This document shows positions 1 through 14,900 of a stretch of DNA of 64,000 nucleotides, one piece after another. The notes under the pieces were generated by a model. It saw only the letters and a list, made by a program, of their open reading frames with translations, made no database searches and had not been told where the DNA came from. The position numbers were made by a program, and so were the translations under genes. The stretch's first letter is position 1. Each line of letters opens with the position of its first letter. The stretch lies in the NCBI RefSeq assembly GCF_024713975.1, contig NC_091102.1, positions 9,305,001 through 9,369,000 of the forward strand. Direction: 5' to 3'. The DNA is from Paralichthys olivaceus. Lineage: Eukaryota > Chordata > Actinopteri > Pleuronectiformes > Paralichthyidae.

Positions 1-1829
1 AGTTCTCTCCTCCTCAGCAGCTCTTCTGTGGTCTTGACCTTCTCCTCGTGAATTTGACAAGTCCTGTTGTTGTACAGCAACAGTAAGATTCTCCATGAAC
101 CAGTTTTCACAGTGAGGGCACAGCAGCCCTTTACTGACAAGAATGGTTTTAATTACAAAGCTCTCACTTTTCAAACGCCTCCATTCTCATCCTCAGCTCA
201 TTTTCTCTGTTCCGTTGTGTTTCAATTTCTTTCAGTAACGATTGTCTCTGCATGTACACATTTTTTTCTTCAATCTAAAGAAAAGAGAAACACAAAAACA
301 GCATCACAAGACTTAGATTTAAGCAACTGACAAGTAAACCAATGACTGCTGATACTGAGAGCCTCTAACAATGTAACAATAGAAATAATAGTGATTTAGC
401 TTTCGGGAAACAAGGCAGCAATCCACCTCTTGTTGTTTTTGCAACCGATCGATGGCATTTTTCTCCCGCTCCATCAATGCCTTTGTCTTCATTTCATAGG
501 TCCTCTCCAGCTCTTGCTTCAGCTTGTCAAATTCTTTATGAAATTTAGACTTTTCTTCCATCTTCACCTTGGCGATCTCAACATCTTTAAAATGTTGAAG
601 CTTTGGATCCAAAAACAGAAATGTTCCCATATTAGTGATCATATGTTAACCATTCTAAAACAGCATTCGTATATATTAATTAGAATGTATTTATTGCAGA
701 TATGAGTATCGAGCAGGTTAATTCAATTTCTTATTCATTTACTTTGTCGAAACATTTATGTACCTGTGTGTTCATTTCTGCTTGCAGCTGTGCTTCGATT
801 TCTTTTCTGTACGCAGCCAGTTTTGATTGGAGTGGAAACCATTTGTCTCCACTACAGCTTAAGTTCTCATATTCCTTATCAATCATTTTCATCTTGTCAA
901 CTGTTATCAAAGATAGACAGAAAACATTAGAAACCATGCAGTGATTTAAGATGTGATTTAAGAGATCAGTTCCACGTACCAAGAGACTCTCCGTAACTCC
1001 CTCTGCTTGTTGTCTGCGTGTCAGCGTCGTGGCGCAGGCCGTGAGTGTAATGGTGTGTTAGCTGAGTTAGAAGGCTGATCAGAAGCCCTGCAAGACAAAG
1101 ATAAAGCAAATATATGTTTATCTATCTATATGTGATGGTAGAAGCTGCTTATATTGAAGAAAACACATATGCACGTACCTTTGTCAGTGTTGTCTTTATT
1201 TGAAGACTGTAAAAAAACAAACATTATTACTAACCACATTTTTATTTCTAAATATTACATATGCTAAATGGCAGTATTACTTACCAGGGATCTGTAAAGG
1301 GCTGATCCTGGACTAATTTTAAGAAGCTGGAGAACATCCTCTTTGTTGAAAACCTGCCAAAATGGATCGGAGACCAACATGTTTTGTTTTTATCAACAAT
1401 GCTCTTTAAACGTGATGCTACAGTGAATTTAACAGATGTCCCGCTCACCTTGTCCTTGCAGAGACCACTCTCAGGGTGGAAAACAGATAAGGTGTACTCA
1501 TACCCTGACGTGCTCAGATGATCAGCCACGATGCTGTTACACGCTGTGACCATGAGAGACTCAGATTTCACAGGCACTGGTCTGGGGACCGGTTCTACTC
1601 CGGTCAATGGAGGATGTTTTAACTCCTGGATGAGCTGATTCCGCAGCTGAGTCTGGACCCGAGAGAGAAATATAGATGCAACTGACACCGAGCAGATTTA
1701 AGGACAACAAGAACAATCACGATCACGACTTACCTTGAGTGTATCGAGCACTCCTTTGTTTTTAAACGTTTGATAGAGTCTCTTCCTCAGCTCGTCTGGG
1801 GACAGGGAGTCTTCCTTGGTCGCGTACAT
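1..1829 (-). CDS. ofd1: OFD1 centriole and centriolar satellite protein, 5' part (partial)
   Basis: OFD1 sits at distal centrioles and satellites and is needed for cilium formation. Ten coding exons are readable on the minus strand: 1734-1829, 1449-1652, 1285-1353, 1179-1206, 980-1087, 764-900, 427-600, 168-274 and 1-63 (running off the window edge), all with GT/AG borders and compatible phases (nine listed, the last being partial; about 328 codons). The protein begins [20 protein letters not shown], close to the N terminus of human OFD1. A LisH-type segment follows (near [20 protein letters not shown]), then a coiled coil rich in K, E and Q (around [13 protein letters not shown] and [15 protein letters not shown]). 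The donor after 427 (GAG/GTGGAT) is the weakest. The ATG at 1827-1829 lies two bases inside its exon. A likely non-coding exon lies at about 1920-1970, whose frame holds a stop if it is continuous with upstream sequence. The gene is head-to-head with TRAPPC2. Correction of count: nine exons are listed. Confidence 0.93.
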
Positions 1830-3902
<2,073 letters not shown>

Positions 3903-5191
3903 TCACGTCTCATGCACAAGGGCATGGATAGATATTGTCTCTCCGCTGTACATATACCTAACATACTTGTTTGATGTCTGAGTCTTCTTTCATGTTTGTC
4001 TAATGTAACACAAATTTAGATTTTTTATAAAGATTTTTTTTGTCCGAAATTGTTTCTAAGCTTATGTTTATTTCTTGCATGTGGTGGGCAGTGTCCAGAG
4101 AAAAAAATGCTTTAACCAACAATTCTCAAGGGGGTTTATTTATCGTTTGGTAAACCAGAGGTACATCTTAAAATGGAAATAAAATCCGGACGAGAAACAG
4201 TCAAAGAAAATGAATGGTTCATTATTTTGAAAAGTATCTAAGGAGGGGCTTAAAGCTGTGAGGGTAAAATGTTGAGTAATTTTAAGATCCAAATAAGTTT
4301 TTAAAAATAATCATATGAAAGAATATTTACTCAATAATAACCACAATTTAATCTGACCTATCTAAAGAAAATATTGTAGCTTGATTCAGTGATTTTTCAT
4401 GTAAAAACATAAAAAATTAAATGTTTCCAGAAGCATAGATACACCTAATGCCATGCATGTTAACTTTGCTTCAATATTTATCTTCTGTTAGGGATGTTGT
4501 CCCTCAGTGCTTTCAGCACATAGCCATCTTCTATTCACTTTGAAGGATGTGCACAACAAGCCTGGATTTGTTAGTTACATAGAGTAGTACCTTAGCTAGT
4601 TTCTAATTCTCATGAATAAGGTTATTGGGCTGTATAAATGATTTTAATTTCATGATTATTTTCTAAACATAAATAAACAGGTCATTACTTTATCTGCACT
4701 GTCACAGTCTGGAGTGAAGTTCAAGGATCCGATAACAAGTGCACTACTGAGATAGCACACTTCTTATTATCAGTGAGTCACATTGTAATTCAACTTTATG
4801 ATGGAATGGAATATTTAAACAGGGAAGTGAAACCTTTCAAAGAAAATGCCTCTGCTGAGCCATGAGATGTGTTTAGTTCCCCACAGATAGTCTTGGGCCA
4901 AAATGAAATGGTTTATTTCTTTGAGAACCCTTCTGTTCGAACTGTGGCAGAGCTGAGTGAATGAGCCAGTGCTTCTTGTTTATTCATGGTCAGATGAATT
5001 TAGTGTTTTATCGCTCTCTCTTTAAACCAAAGTCCAACTATTAGCATCATCATCAAACCTTTAACAGTACAATAAATCACAAAGCCAGTAGCATAACTTG
5101 TTTAAATAGGATTACTACAGCATTGTACACCTACAGCCTTGATGCATGTTAGGCATAACAGCAAATTAATGTTAGTGAAATCTCCTGGACG
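3903..5191. other. Convergent 3' flanks of TRAPPC2 and RAB9A
   Basis: No coding sequence was found. The stretch is A+T-rich and should hold the 3' UTRs of both genes: an AATAAA for the plus strand near 4177, and TTTATT (AATAAA on the minus strand) near 4979 for RAB9A. Transcript ends cannot be placed from sequence alone. Confidence 0.6.
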
Positions 5192-5800
5192 TTATGAACA
5201 GCAAGTGGTAGCAGAGCGAGGTTTTCTGTGGAGCTTGACTGTGTCTGTGGGGATGAGGTGGTCTGTTCTTTCATCCATTGCCAGCACTCTGCGTACTGCT
5301 TCCTCAAAGGCCACGGCTACATTGGTGGCATCCTTGGCACTGGTCTCATAATAGGGGTAGTCTCCATTCTCCTTGCACCATCGCTGAGCCTCCTCAGTAG
5401 ACACCTGCCGCTCCGTCACATCCAGTTTGTTGCCCAAGATTACGAATGGGAACTTCTCCGGCTCCTTGACATCCGCGTAGTAAATGAACTCCTTCTTCCA
5501 GTTGCCTAAGTTGAGAAAACTCTGGTTGTCATCTACACTGAAAGTGAGCAGGCAGCAGTCAGAGCCACGATAGAAAGGAGTCCTCAGGCTACGGAATCGC
5601 TCCTGGCCAGCAGTGTCCCAGATCTGCAGGGTCACCTGGTGGCCATCTACCTCCAGATCCTTGTTGAGGAACTCCACGCCGATCGTGTGGAAAAGGTGCG
5701 CGTCAAATTTGTTGGTGACGTAGCGATTCATGAGGGAGCTTTTCCCCACACCACCGTCGCCAAGCAGAATGACTTTCAACAGGGAGGTCTTTGTTGTCAT
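5192..5800 (-). CDS. rab9a: RAB9A late-endosome small GTPase
   Basis: RAB9A directs transport from late endosomes to the trans-Golgi network, including recycling of mannose-6-phosphate receptors. The whole coding sequence is one exon of 202 codons, as in mammals (201). The P-loop GDGGVGKS is at residues 14-21, the switch I threonine is in HTIGVEF at 38-44, WDTAGQE is at 60-66, NKLD is near 123-126, and ETSAK is near 152. The C terminus ATTCCS carries two cysteines for geranylgeranylation but ends in Ser, where I recall mammalian RAB9A ending in CC. The exon's acceptor is at 5824-5825, so a 5' UTR intron of about 0.65 kb separates it from a non-coding first exon whose donor follows 6472 (CCAG/GTGAGT). 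Confidence 0.96.
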   Translation of the reverse strand: MTTKTSLLKVILLGDGGVGKSSLMNRYVTNKFDAHLFHTIGVEFLNKDLEVDGHQVTLQIWDTAGQERFRSLRTPFYRGSDCCLLTFSVDDNQSFLNLGNWKKEFIYYADVKEPEKFPFVILGNKLDVTERQVSTEEAQRWCKENGDYPYYETSAKDATNVAVAFEEAVRRVLAMDERTDHLIPTDTVKLHRKPRSATTCCS

Positions 5801-6700
5801 GGTTATTCACTCCTGGTCGACCACTAAGAAATAATTCACCTGATGGATAGATGCAATGATTGGGATATTTAATACTTACACCACAATGATATTACATATT
5901 TAAAAAAAACAAAAACATTGTGACCAATCACCAGTTTACTTCACATCTTAGTGCAGGAACACAGTTTTTAATTGGTTGACATGTGCCTCTTCCTCTCACC
6001 CCTGATTGATTTTGGCCTCCTCCTCTGGTCCAGATCATGTGCTGTAGACCCTGGTCCTCGGTCACATGCTCGTGTGTGTGATGTTGAAGTGAACAGCCAT
6101 GAAGGTGTCGTTCAACCGGCTGGAACACAGTGATCGACAAACAGGTTTGTCATTAACATAACGAACAGGGCAGCGGTTAGCTGAGTAGCATCAACCCATT
6201 GCTGGAATATTTCCAGTATAATGCTGGTGGGCTCTCATGGTGTGAAAATGTACACACACCACGTACGTGATGTTGAAAACATCACAACAACATAGCAGCA
6301 CACATGCTCGTAGAGAGACCATGAAATGTGTGTGTGTGTGTGTGAGCCAGGCTAAGTGTTAGCTAAGCGATGCGAAGATGGAAAAACAAAAACACAGCTG
6401 GACTTGTGAACACTATGCTTCCTCCGGCTGGCTCTGCCTTCCATGTAGGAAACGTCACGCTGGTAACTCACCTGGCACTCTGGTCCCTGTGGAGTCCAAC
6501 GAGGAATTAAAACCCGAAAAACAGCTGGAGGAATATTAAACCATATGTTTGACAGCTCGAGATCACGTCGGGTCGCAGCGTTTCCTGGTGAGCACAGACA
6601 GGCTCCGCGCTAGAGCGGCTAACAGGCTAACCAGCTAGCAGCGGATCATGTGATCGTGTGAGACGACAACAGCCAACGAATGCAGAGGTAACGTTTCAGT
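5801..6700 (-). promoter_or_regulatory. rab9a: RAB9A 5' UTR, first intron and promoter region
   Basis: A donor reading GTGCCAG/GTGAGTTACC on the minus strand ends a likely non-coding exon at 6472; the matching acceptor is TTCTTAG at 5824-5830. Upstream DNA to about 6660 is relatively rich in CG dinucleotides, fitting a housekeeping promoter without a TATA box. A (GT)n run of about 16 nt lies at 6330-6345 inside the intron. The transcription start is not determined. Confidence 0.6.
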
Positions 6701-7095
6701 CACTTCCACACGTGATTCACTGCTCACCGGTCAAACACTCACGTTTGCTCTTAAACAGAGCATCACTTAGCTTCACTGCGTGTTTATACTGATGTCAGCG
6801 AGTCAGCAGCTCCCTCCATCGCTAATACAGTTCCCCTCTTTGTAATATTCATGCACCAACACCAGAGAGCGACACTGTCTGTCACCAGCCAACACCCCAG
6901 CAGCTGCTGGCTGTTCTAGCCAACCACACGCTGCAACAAAGGGAAGCATCTGAAAACACGTTTCAATCCAAACTGATGGATGCAGGATTAGCTAACAGGC
7001 TGTAGCGACCAACTGGATTTGCACTGAGATATTCACTGAAGTGCTAAAATCTGAATAAAATAGCTTTACACCACAAAATAATCCACACTCCTTTA

Positions 7096-7302
7096 ATTGA
7101 AGGTTCAGTGTGTAAGATTTAGGTGAAAGGGATATATTGGCAGATTGAATATGAAATAATCCTAGTGATGTTTAGATAAATGTGTAATCATCGAATGGGC
7201 CCTTCATATTTAAATACTTGATATGTACATCAGGAGTGGGGCCCCTCTGCAGAGGCTGCCGTGTTACATAATTTGAGTTTTTATGACAACTGAACCTTTA
7301 AG
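7096..7302. mobile_element. MITE (non-autonomous DNA transposon), about 205 bp
   Basis: The ends are imperfect inverted repeats: TTGAAGGTTCAGTGTGTAAG at the left and ATGACAACTGAACCTTTAA at the right. The interior has no ORF. I recognise this terminal sequence from many percomorph genomes as a short non-autonomous element; the superfamily is not assigned. It lies in the non-coding DNA between RAB9A and EGFL6. Confidence 0.65.
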
Positions 7303-7561
7303 ATAAATTACCTCTCCCACCAAAAAAAAAAATGCATTCAAAACCCCACTTAAGTAAAAGTACACATGCACTATCATCCAGAGATATGCAAATGTCAGCA
7401 ATAAAAGTATTAGTTCTGCTGTAAAATGAATCCTTCTGTCTAAAATCCTGTGTTATTAGTTTCTTAATACTGGTGCATTCCAACTTAAGCAGCATTTTAT
7501 TGTTGTCCCTGTTCAAGATGGAAATGGTTTTAACTGTTTTATGTTTAATGGTGGTTTGGTC

Positions 7562-7605
7562 CAGTGGTTCCTAACCTGAAGGTCTCGTCCAAAGGGTCAC
7601 CAGAT
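7562..7605 (+). mobile_element. hAT-like terminal fragment
   Basis: CAGTGGTTCCTAACCTGAAG followed by AGGGTCACCAGATC resembles the usual end of hAT-type non-autonomous elements. No matching second end was located, so it is scored as a fragment. Confidence 0.4.
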
Positions 7606-7918
7606 CTATATGAGGGAATGTAAGGAGATTAATGGAAATGAATTAAGGGCCAATGGTCTGTATTTAAATAGCACTTATCTAGTCTTGATGACCACTCAAA
7701 GTGCATGTGTACTTTTTGGATTATCATTATGTTTAGTGATTTCATAACATCATGATTTAGTTAGAATGAACCTCCCCCCTTTTAATATACATAGGTCTAT
7801 TATTATGAAACACACTTATTCACTTTGAGTTTGCATCAACTACTCTATATACTATATCAAGTTTCTATAATAAAACACCACTGTTGATATATATGAATTC
7901 AGTAAGATGATCTAAATC

Positions 7919-8290
7919 GGTGGTTCCCAAACTGGGGGTTAGGGGACATCCTGAGACACAGGATGTAAGTTGATTTCCAGAAATCTAATACAATTTAGGG
8001 ACATTTCTCTCGATCATATATTAGCCATACATGTTCCAAAGCTGAAACATACTAGTTACATTTAAAATAAAACCACACAAATAATCAGCCTTCTGATTTT
8101 CTTTTTCTCCATGTGACCCCCTGAGGTGATTATGCCAGATTAGTGACATTATCAGTTACACCAGGTCAGTTTACATCACCACAGTGCACATCAGTGTTTT
8201 TTTTTTGTGTGAACTCGCTCAAATAAATATCTCTTGGGATAATAGGGGCTAGGTTATTTTGGGGATCAGGGGCTGACAATTTTGGGAACC
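7919..8290. mobile_element. hAT-like MITE with probable 8-bp target duplication
   Basis: The left end GGTGGTTCCCAAACTGGGGG pairs with the right end TTTTGGGAACC as terminal inverted repeats. Flanking 8-mers TCTAAATC (7911-7918) and TCTAATTG (8291-8298) agree at 6 of 8 positions, which fits an old hAT target-site duplication. There is no coding potential inside. Confidence 0.55.
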
Positions 8291-8298
8291 TCTAATTG

Positions 8299-8920
8299 GG
8301 CATAATATGAAAAACAAAAAGAGTGGTAGACAGGATTAGAAAAACAATCAGTTTTAATGTAATAGTATAGTATGATATGAAAGCAAAATTTACAGCAATT
8401 ATGCACTGATATGTTTTATCATTTGAACTATCGAGCCTTCAAAAAAGTTATTCATCAAAGATTTAAGCAAACATTTCACTTAAGAAATTCACATTACATG
8501 TTACCGATTATTTTCAGTTAACTTCAGCAATACAGTATAGCATAAACACACCACAGGACTAAGCACAATACTGTTAAACATAACTAACATACTGAGTTTG
8601 CATTTCCACCTTTTCCTGAGATCTGAGTTATCTGTACTGTAAGAGACTACTTTGAAAACCACAGTACAGATAATGACAGGGTGTGCTGATGTAGCAGCAT
8701 GGTGACATAGTAAACATGCATGCACTGATTGCACATAATCTCCTCTTGAGAACATGTGTCTGTATCTTTGTGTGGATGTCCTGAGGCTATGACGAGCAAG
8801 AACACTGAGAAAAAAAAACTCCACAACCGGGAGACCATAATGTGGACACGATACAGGAATCTTTGACGTGTGTCATTTTGAGGAGATTCTCAAATTGTTG
8901 GTTTTAAAAGGTGGAGATTC
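8299..8920. other. EGFL6 3' flank, no gene seen
   Basis: This A+T-rich stretch contains the presumed EGFL6 3' UTR. Open frames here show low-complexity, non-conserved-looking translations and no splice context, so none is called. Confidence 0.5.
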
Positions 8921-11900
8921 CTAAAAGAGCGGGCTGACGTCGTCCTGACAGGGCCCTGAGGTCAGCACAACATTGTCCAGCCCGATCTCTCCTCCGACAC
9001 CTGTGCCACGCTGAGCTTCGAAGATAATCTGAAAGACATCCAAAGGTACAATTACAACTCTAGTTTGCTCAACATGGAATTAATAGAAAAGTAACAGAAG
9101 TACTGCATATTTCTGGTATATCTACCTCTTTTGTATGATAGTTATTATTATTATTAGGCTGGATTTTATATAAAACTAGGCCTCAAAGTTTGAAATGTGT
9201 CAGATTTTCCCAGTAAAATCCCCCAGCACTCTTTAGCTTTATTAGGCAAAAGCAATCAAACCTTCACCTGTTTCATACAAACTTGGGCATGCACATAACT
9301 ACAACTTATTGACATGCTGTTTATCCTAGTTATGCACCAAGTAGCAGGCACTTTCAAACTTTCTTCAGACATTTTTGAGCCACAAATATTGTTATTATCA
9401 GTAACTACTGCCTTTGTTTGACAATGTTGTGTCTATGATATGTCTAATGAAATGAGTACTCACAGATCCTGGGGCCTCTTCTTTCCAGGCAACGGTGAGG
9501 AGCTCTGTCTGCCAGCCCTGGTCTTTGCTGTGGCTCTGCTCCCACACTGGGTAAGCATTGTTATCCAGCAGCACCTTGAGAGAGCCCACGTTGCGTCCCA
9601 CCACACGGTAGTCAAAGTTGAGGCAGAAGCTGCCCTGCTGCACCCGGTCATTGAGAAGCAACTTCAGCTTGGCCATATCCTCCTTCTCCCCGAGGAGCCC
9701 GCTCAAAGCCATGTAGTACTCTGCACCTGAGAGAAGTGAAAGTAGCTCTGATAAAAAAACTGCATCTGACTGAGCAAAATAATTCATCTTATATTTGAAA
9801 ACAAAGTATCTTGGTCTTATTACCAGTATCATGGTAGGCTACACTCCAGTCCATCTCATCAACTTTGTCTTGGACCCACTCACATGCTCCCTGGTCAAAG
9901 TTGCAATCCATGATAAATTCTACAAGGTAAAAAGACAGGAGCACAACAGCAAATTAATCATGCACACAGTCATTACAAAACAATGGCTCATAAACACAAT
10001 TTCATTACCTTCCTGAACTTGTGCTATTTGGATTTCCTTGACTTCTGTGGCTGGGCCGAAAACGGATTCAAAGTCCTCTGATACTGTGATTAGAAGAAAA
10101 TCAGTGTGAATAAATTAATTTAAGCAAAAAGATTGCCAATCAAACATGACAGTTAATGAAAAAAGGTAGGCACAGCTGCACCAGGATAACACTTCACACT
10201 TTTTGTCCATGAATTCCTGACAAAATATGTGATCTTAAAAAAAACCCCATCCATAATTATGCAGCAAAGAGATTTTCCCCAATGAAACAAAAGCCTGAAA
10301 GGGGCTTTTAACCAACAGGTGTGGACGTGCCCTGCTGTCACTCATGTCTCAAGATGGAACTACAACTTAAGGATACAGCCTCCCCCCCAAGCCTTTTAAA
10401 GCTCTTTCAGTGAACCAGCCCCATGGCAAGCAGCCTTTGACGAGTGACAGCTGGGGTTATTTAACCTGCTCACCCAGGGTGAGCTAGTGATAGAGAGGTC
10501 GCGAATGCTGATGACAGACTCTCCAACTAACAGTCAAGTGTGTTTGCACAACAGCTGTTTTGGGGAGAACATAATAAAAGGCTCGGGGGCTTCGTAACCT
10601 CCCTCCCTTCCTCCTCCTCCTCCCAGGAGATGGGAAGCAGGCCCTGGATGACTTGTATCCCTGGGCTCTCACATACCGACAGAGTAACATTCCTCCCTGG
10701 AGGTGATGGATGTCTTGGGGCCTGTCTCCTCTTGCTGGTTCCTAAACACACTCTGTGTTTTCCATAAAGATCCAGAGTGATGGTAACTACATTTATGGGG
10801 TGTTTCAGTGCATACCACTGAATAGTCACACTGCCCACTCTACACTTTTTATCTGATGAAAGTGTGTGAATCTCTAACCAGAACGAGCAAACACGCAAAG
10901 GTGAAAATGCCATGTGTTGGGACCATCAATTCTATTTTATATTACAGGGTTCTTTTAGTCTTTGCATTTTTTCTTTTGATTTAACCAAAGATTCCATGTA
11001 AAGAAAGATCGACCCTACCAGAGTGGGTATAAACTGATATATCCTGGCTTTATGTCCATGCCACCAAAACTGGAAATGTGCAATGTTGTAAGTAAGCTTT
11101 CCAAGAAGAGATCTACTATATAGATCTACTATTTTATTCTTATCTCAGCTGCCTACTGGAAAGATGATTATTGTGATCAGATGCTGACACAAGAACAAAG
11201 TCTCTATAGAAACACTCTTTGTTTTTGTCCATAATGCATTGCAGACCAGCCAGAATACTAGAAAAAGAATTATTATAGCAAGGCAGCCACTCTTAACTGA
11301 AAACATCTCCTCTTGGATTGAGCTGGTTGTCTTCGTCTTCCTCCTCATCCTCCTCGTCTTCCTCCTGCTCTTCATCAGGAAATTCTTCCTGTCGTCTCCC
11401 CTCTGTCTGGCTGCCAATGTAGACCTCTCCATCATAGTCGAATGGCTGCTGGCGGATCTTAGGGGGTGACGTTGCGACTGGTTCAGGGATAATGTTTTTG
11501 ATTTCCTCGTCCAGGTTACCTCCCAAAGTCCCGGGCCTCTTTTGGGAGTCTGGGATGGCTGCAGGCAGGATGAGGAAGCATATTAGACAGGTGGAACTGC
11601 AATCACGAGTGGGAAATACAGTATTTTATGCTTCAGGTGCATATGTTGTTTATTGTCATGTATTTTGCAGCTGCTGGTCTTGATAATATCTTCCTTGCAG
11701 TTACTTACCAGTTTATTTGTGAAATACATTGCATTTCCACTGCAGATAGCAAACTATAGAACATGCTAAAACAATAGATGGGAACATCCTTTTCCATGCA
11801 GATGCATGACTGACATTCGTTGTTCGTAACTTAAATTTAAACACACAAGCATTTAGTCACATACAGTGCATTCAGACAGTGTCAGACCCCTTCGCCTTTA

Positions 11901-14900
11901 CTCACTCTATTATGTTGGTTCCTTATGGTTAAAATTTTTGAAAGTTTCTTAATCAATTATCACTCAATGCCTCATAATAAATTGAAAACAGAGTTTCAGA
12001 AATATTAGCAAATGTGTTAGAAAGGAAAAACTGACATATCACAGTGACATAAGAATTCAGACCCTACTCCACGCTAAGTTGAAACACCTTTGGCACTGAC
12101 TGTGGCCTCAAGCGGTCTTGGGTATGGTGTGCCACGTTTTGGATGCTTGCATTCAGAAATTCTCTGCATTTATTCTCTGTATATCACCCCAAACCATGTT
12201 GTGTTGGATGAGAACCGGTAGACAGTCATCATCAAGTCTGTCCAGAGATGTGATCAAATCAGCACTCTGGCTTGGCCACTCAAATTCACAGAGTTATCCC
12301 TTAGCTACTCCTGCATCGTCTAAAGGTGAATCTTTGGCCCAGTGTGGGATCTTGTGTTCTCTGGTCCAAGTTTTCATCAAGGATATCTCTGTACTTTGCT
12401 CTGATTAGCTTTCCCTCAACCCTCAAGCCTCTCTGTTGTCCACCATGCTCAACCCTTGGATTGCTGTTGGGTAGGTAATGAGCAGTGTCTGGTTTCTTCC
12501 AGACATGATGCTGAGAAACAACTGGTTCCATCAAAGCAGAGAATCCTGCTTCCCATGGTCTGAGAGTCTTTTAGGTGCTTTCATGTCTCTCACGGAGAGG
12601 TTTCCATCTGTACTCTCTGGACACCTTCAAGCCCAGATTGGTGGAGTGTCGCACTGATGGTTGTGCTTCTGGAAGTTTTTCCAATCTCTGGAGTTTAGCC
12701 AGAGTGACCATTGAGTACTGAGGCCAATACACATTTGAAATGTACACATTTTGGCCAGAGAAGACCAGGGTCTCAAGAGGTTAAATGTTTGGAACTCCCT
12801 ATACCAATCAGTCAGAACTGAAGAAGCTTTTCGGATCACGAACTGTCTTCAAGAACTTCAAGCATTTCTCTTTATAATCTGGATTACTGAGAATCTGTAC
12901 TGACACATCAAGAGAAACGAGAGGCTCATTGGCTACAAGCCAGTAGACAGTCAGATTTCCGCTTAGCCTCAGGTTCGACTTTTAACGTTACTGCGATTAA
13001 AAGGCTGAAACACCTGATGACGTGTAACAAGGTACAATTGAAGATTATTATTGTTTTAAATCGCAACCAGTCTTACAGAGCTCAAACGTGATGGTTAAAC
13101 AATTGTTCCTGATCGTCTGAAAACATATGTCAATGTGATATTTCAGTTTTTCCTTTTTAATACATTTCCAAAATGTGCAACGAGTGAAGGGGTCTGCATA
13201 TTTTCTTTATGTTCTGCACTTTAAGGGTCATGCTGAAGATTCTAGTTCTCACATCAAGCCTGTGTGTGCTGTGGACAAACAACATGTTCAGCCATGAGCA
13301 AGCGAGAGTCAGGGGAGGTGTTCTTAAAGATAACTGAGAGGAAGGGATGAATGGGGATGGGGTTGCAGGGCAGGGAGTGAGCAGCTGAAGCAGGGTCTCG
13401 GATTCCACTCAGTCTCACCATTGAGGAAATCATCTGCACTGCCTTTGTCTCCATCCCATGACTTCTGATAAAATGGCTTGACTACAAAACATAAAGGCAT
13501 CTTCATTCATTCTGAAATCTGGTCTCTGCTTTTATGTGATTTGGCTACATTAGGCTTCACCTGTTATCATCTGGACCTAGTTCAAAGAGCACAGCACAGC
13601 CTGTCTTTCCCCTTCTTTTTCAGTTGGCTGGCTACCATACAGTTTCATATATTTACACAGGTGTGTTTTTAATCTGTGACTCCTCATTGATAACATCTGT
13701 GAAGAGGAGTAGAATCAGGAAAGCAGGAAACAGCCCTTGGCAGGACTGTTATTTACCGGTGTTTAAAGAGTCCAAATGAAATATGGGGCTGTAAAAATCA
13801 CTCCTGACCTATCTGACTGGCTGCTCTCATCTTGTTTTTTAGACGCGCTTTAGTACCTAGTGAAAGAAACCTCTAAAATTAATTAAGTTCTATGAAACAG
13901 ATCTCGGATCTCACCAGAGCATTCAAAGCCATTGCCCCTGAAGCCAGACTTGCACCTGCACTTGTGGGATCCTTGAGTGTTCAGACAGACAGCGTGGTGG
14001 CTGCACTTGTGGGTGCCGGCTTCACACTCATCGTTGTCTGGAATTTAGAAGAAGCCTATTTGTACCTCAAGGAGCAGAACTGATCACGAAAATGATTTCC
14101 CCTTAATGAATTTGTATACCTTACCTACACAATCATATTTGCCGTCAACATATTTCAGATCGTAGCCATCCTGGCACTTGCAGTAGTAGCTGCCAAAGGT
14201 ATTGACACATTGTCTGTTGTATGGGCAGAGGTTCTTCCCGGTAACACATTCATCAATATCTGCAGGGACACACAACAGGGCAGGATTTTGTATGACATGT
14301 CACAAAAATCACTGAATATTAATGGAATTTTTAATATTTTTGTAAAGGTTTACTTTATTCTCATTATTCTGAATCCTTGACACCTCCTGCTGACTCTTGT
14401 CTTGGTTGGGGTGTAACCAGCTGTGTGTTTCCTCTAATTCATATGGAATTATCGGCTACTCTTTTTTCATCTGCCAGCAGGGAGCGTCTCTATCCCTGTG
14501 TAGTGAAAATGATCCCTCACTGGCTTCTCACTTTCCAACACTACTAATTAGCTTGATGTGGTGCCTAGTTCAGCTGGAAGTACTCTTCTCATTATGTGCA
14601 GCTCTGAGGTTTTGATTTTGTGGATAAATCATAGCTCTCACCATTAATGATGCTTTTGAAAATGCCATATAGTCATACTAGCCTATTAGTATTTTGATGA
14701 GTAAATATACCAGTATATTTTAATTATGTCATATTATTTTGCTTTTTTATGTCTATCTAATATGCATGGTTTCACATGTTTGTACAGAAACGTAATGTCG
14801 GTGCCCGCAGCTAGTTGGAGGTCTATCACATCAACTGCAGATTATATGACATTTTGCTAAGGTTCAAATTTGTATTTTAGAAATATTAAAGATAGTATTC

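Noticed and set aside
9440-9730. Plus-strand frames opposite the EGFL6 MAM exon
   Set aside because: They are antisense shadows of the conserved MAM coding exon.
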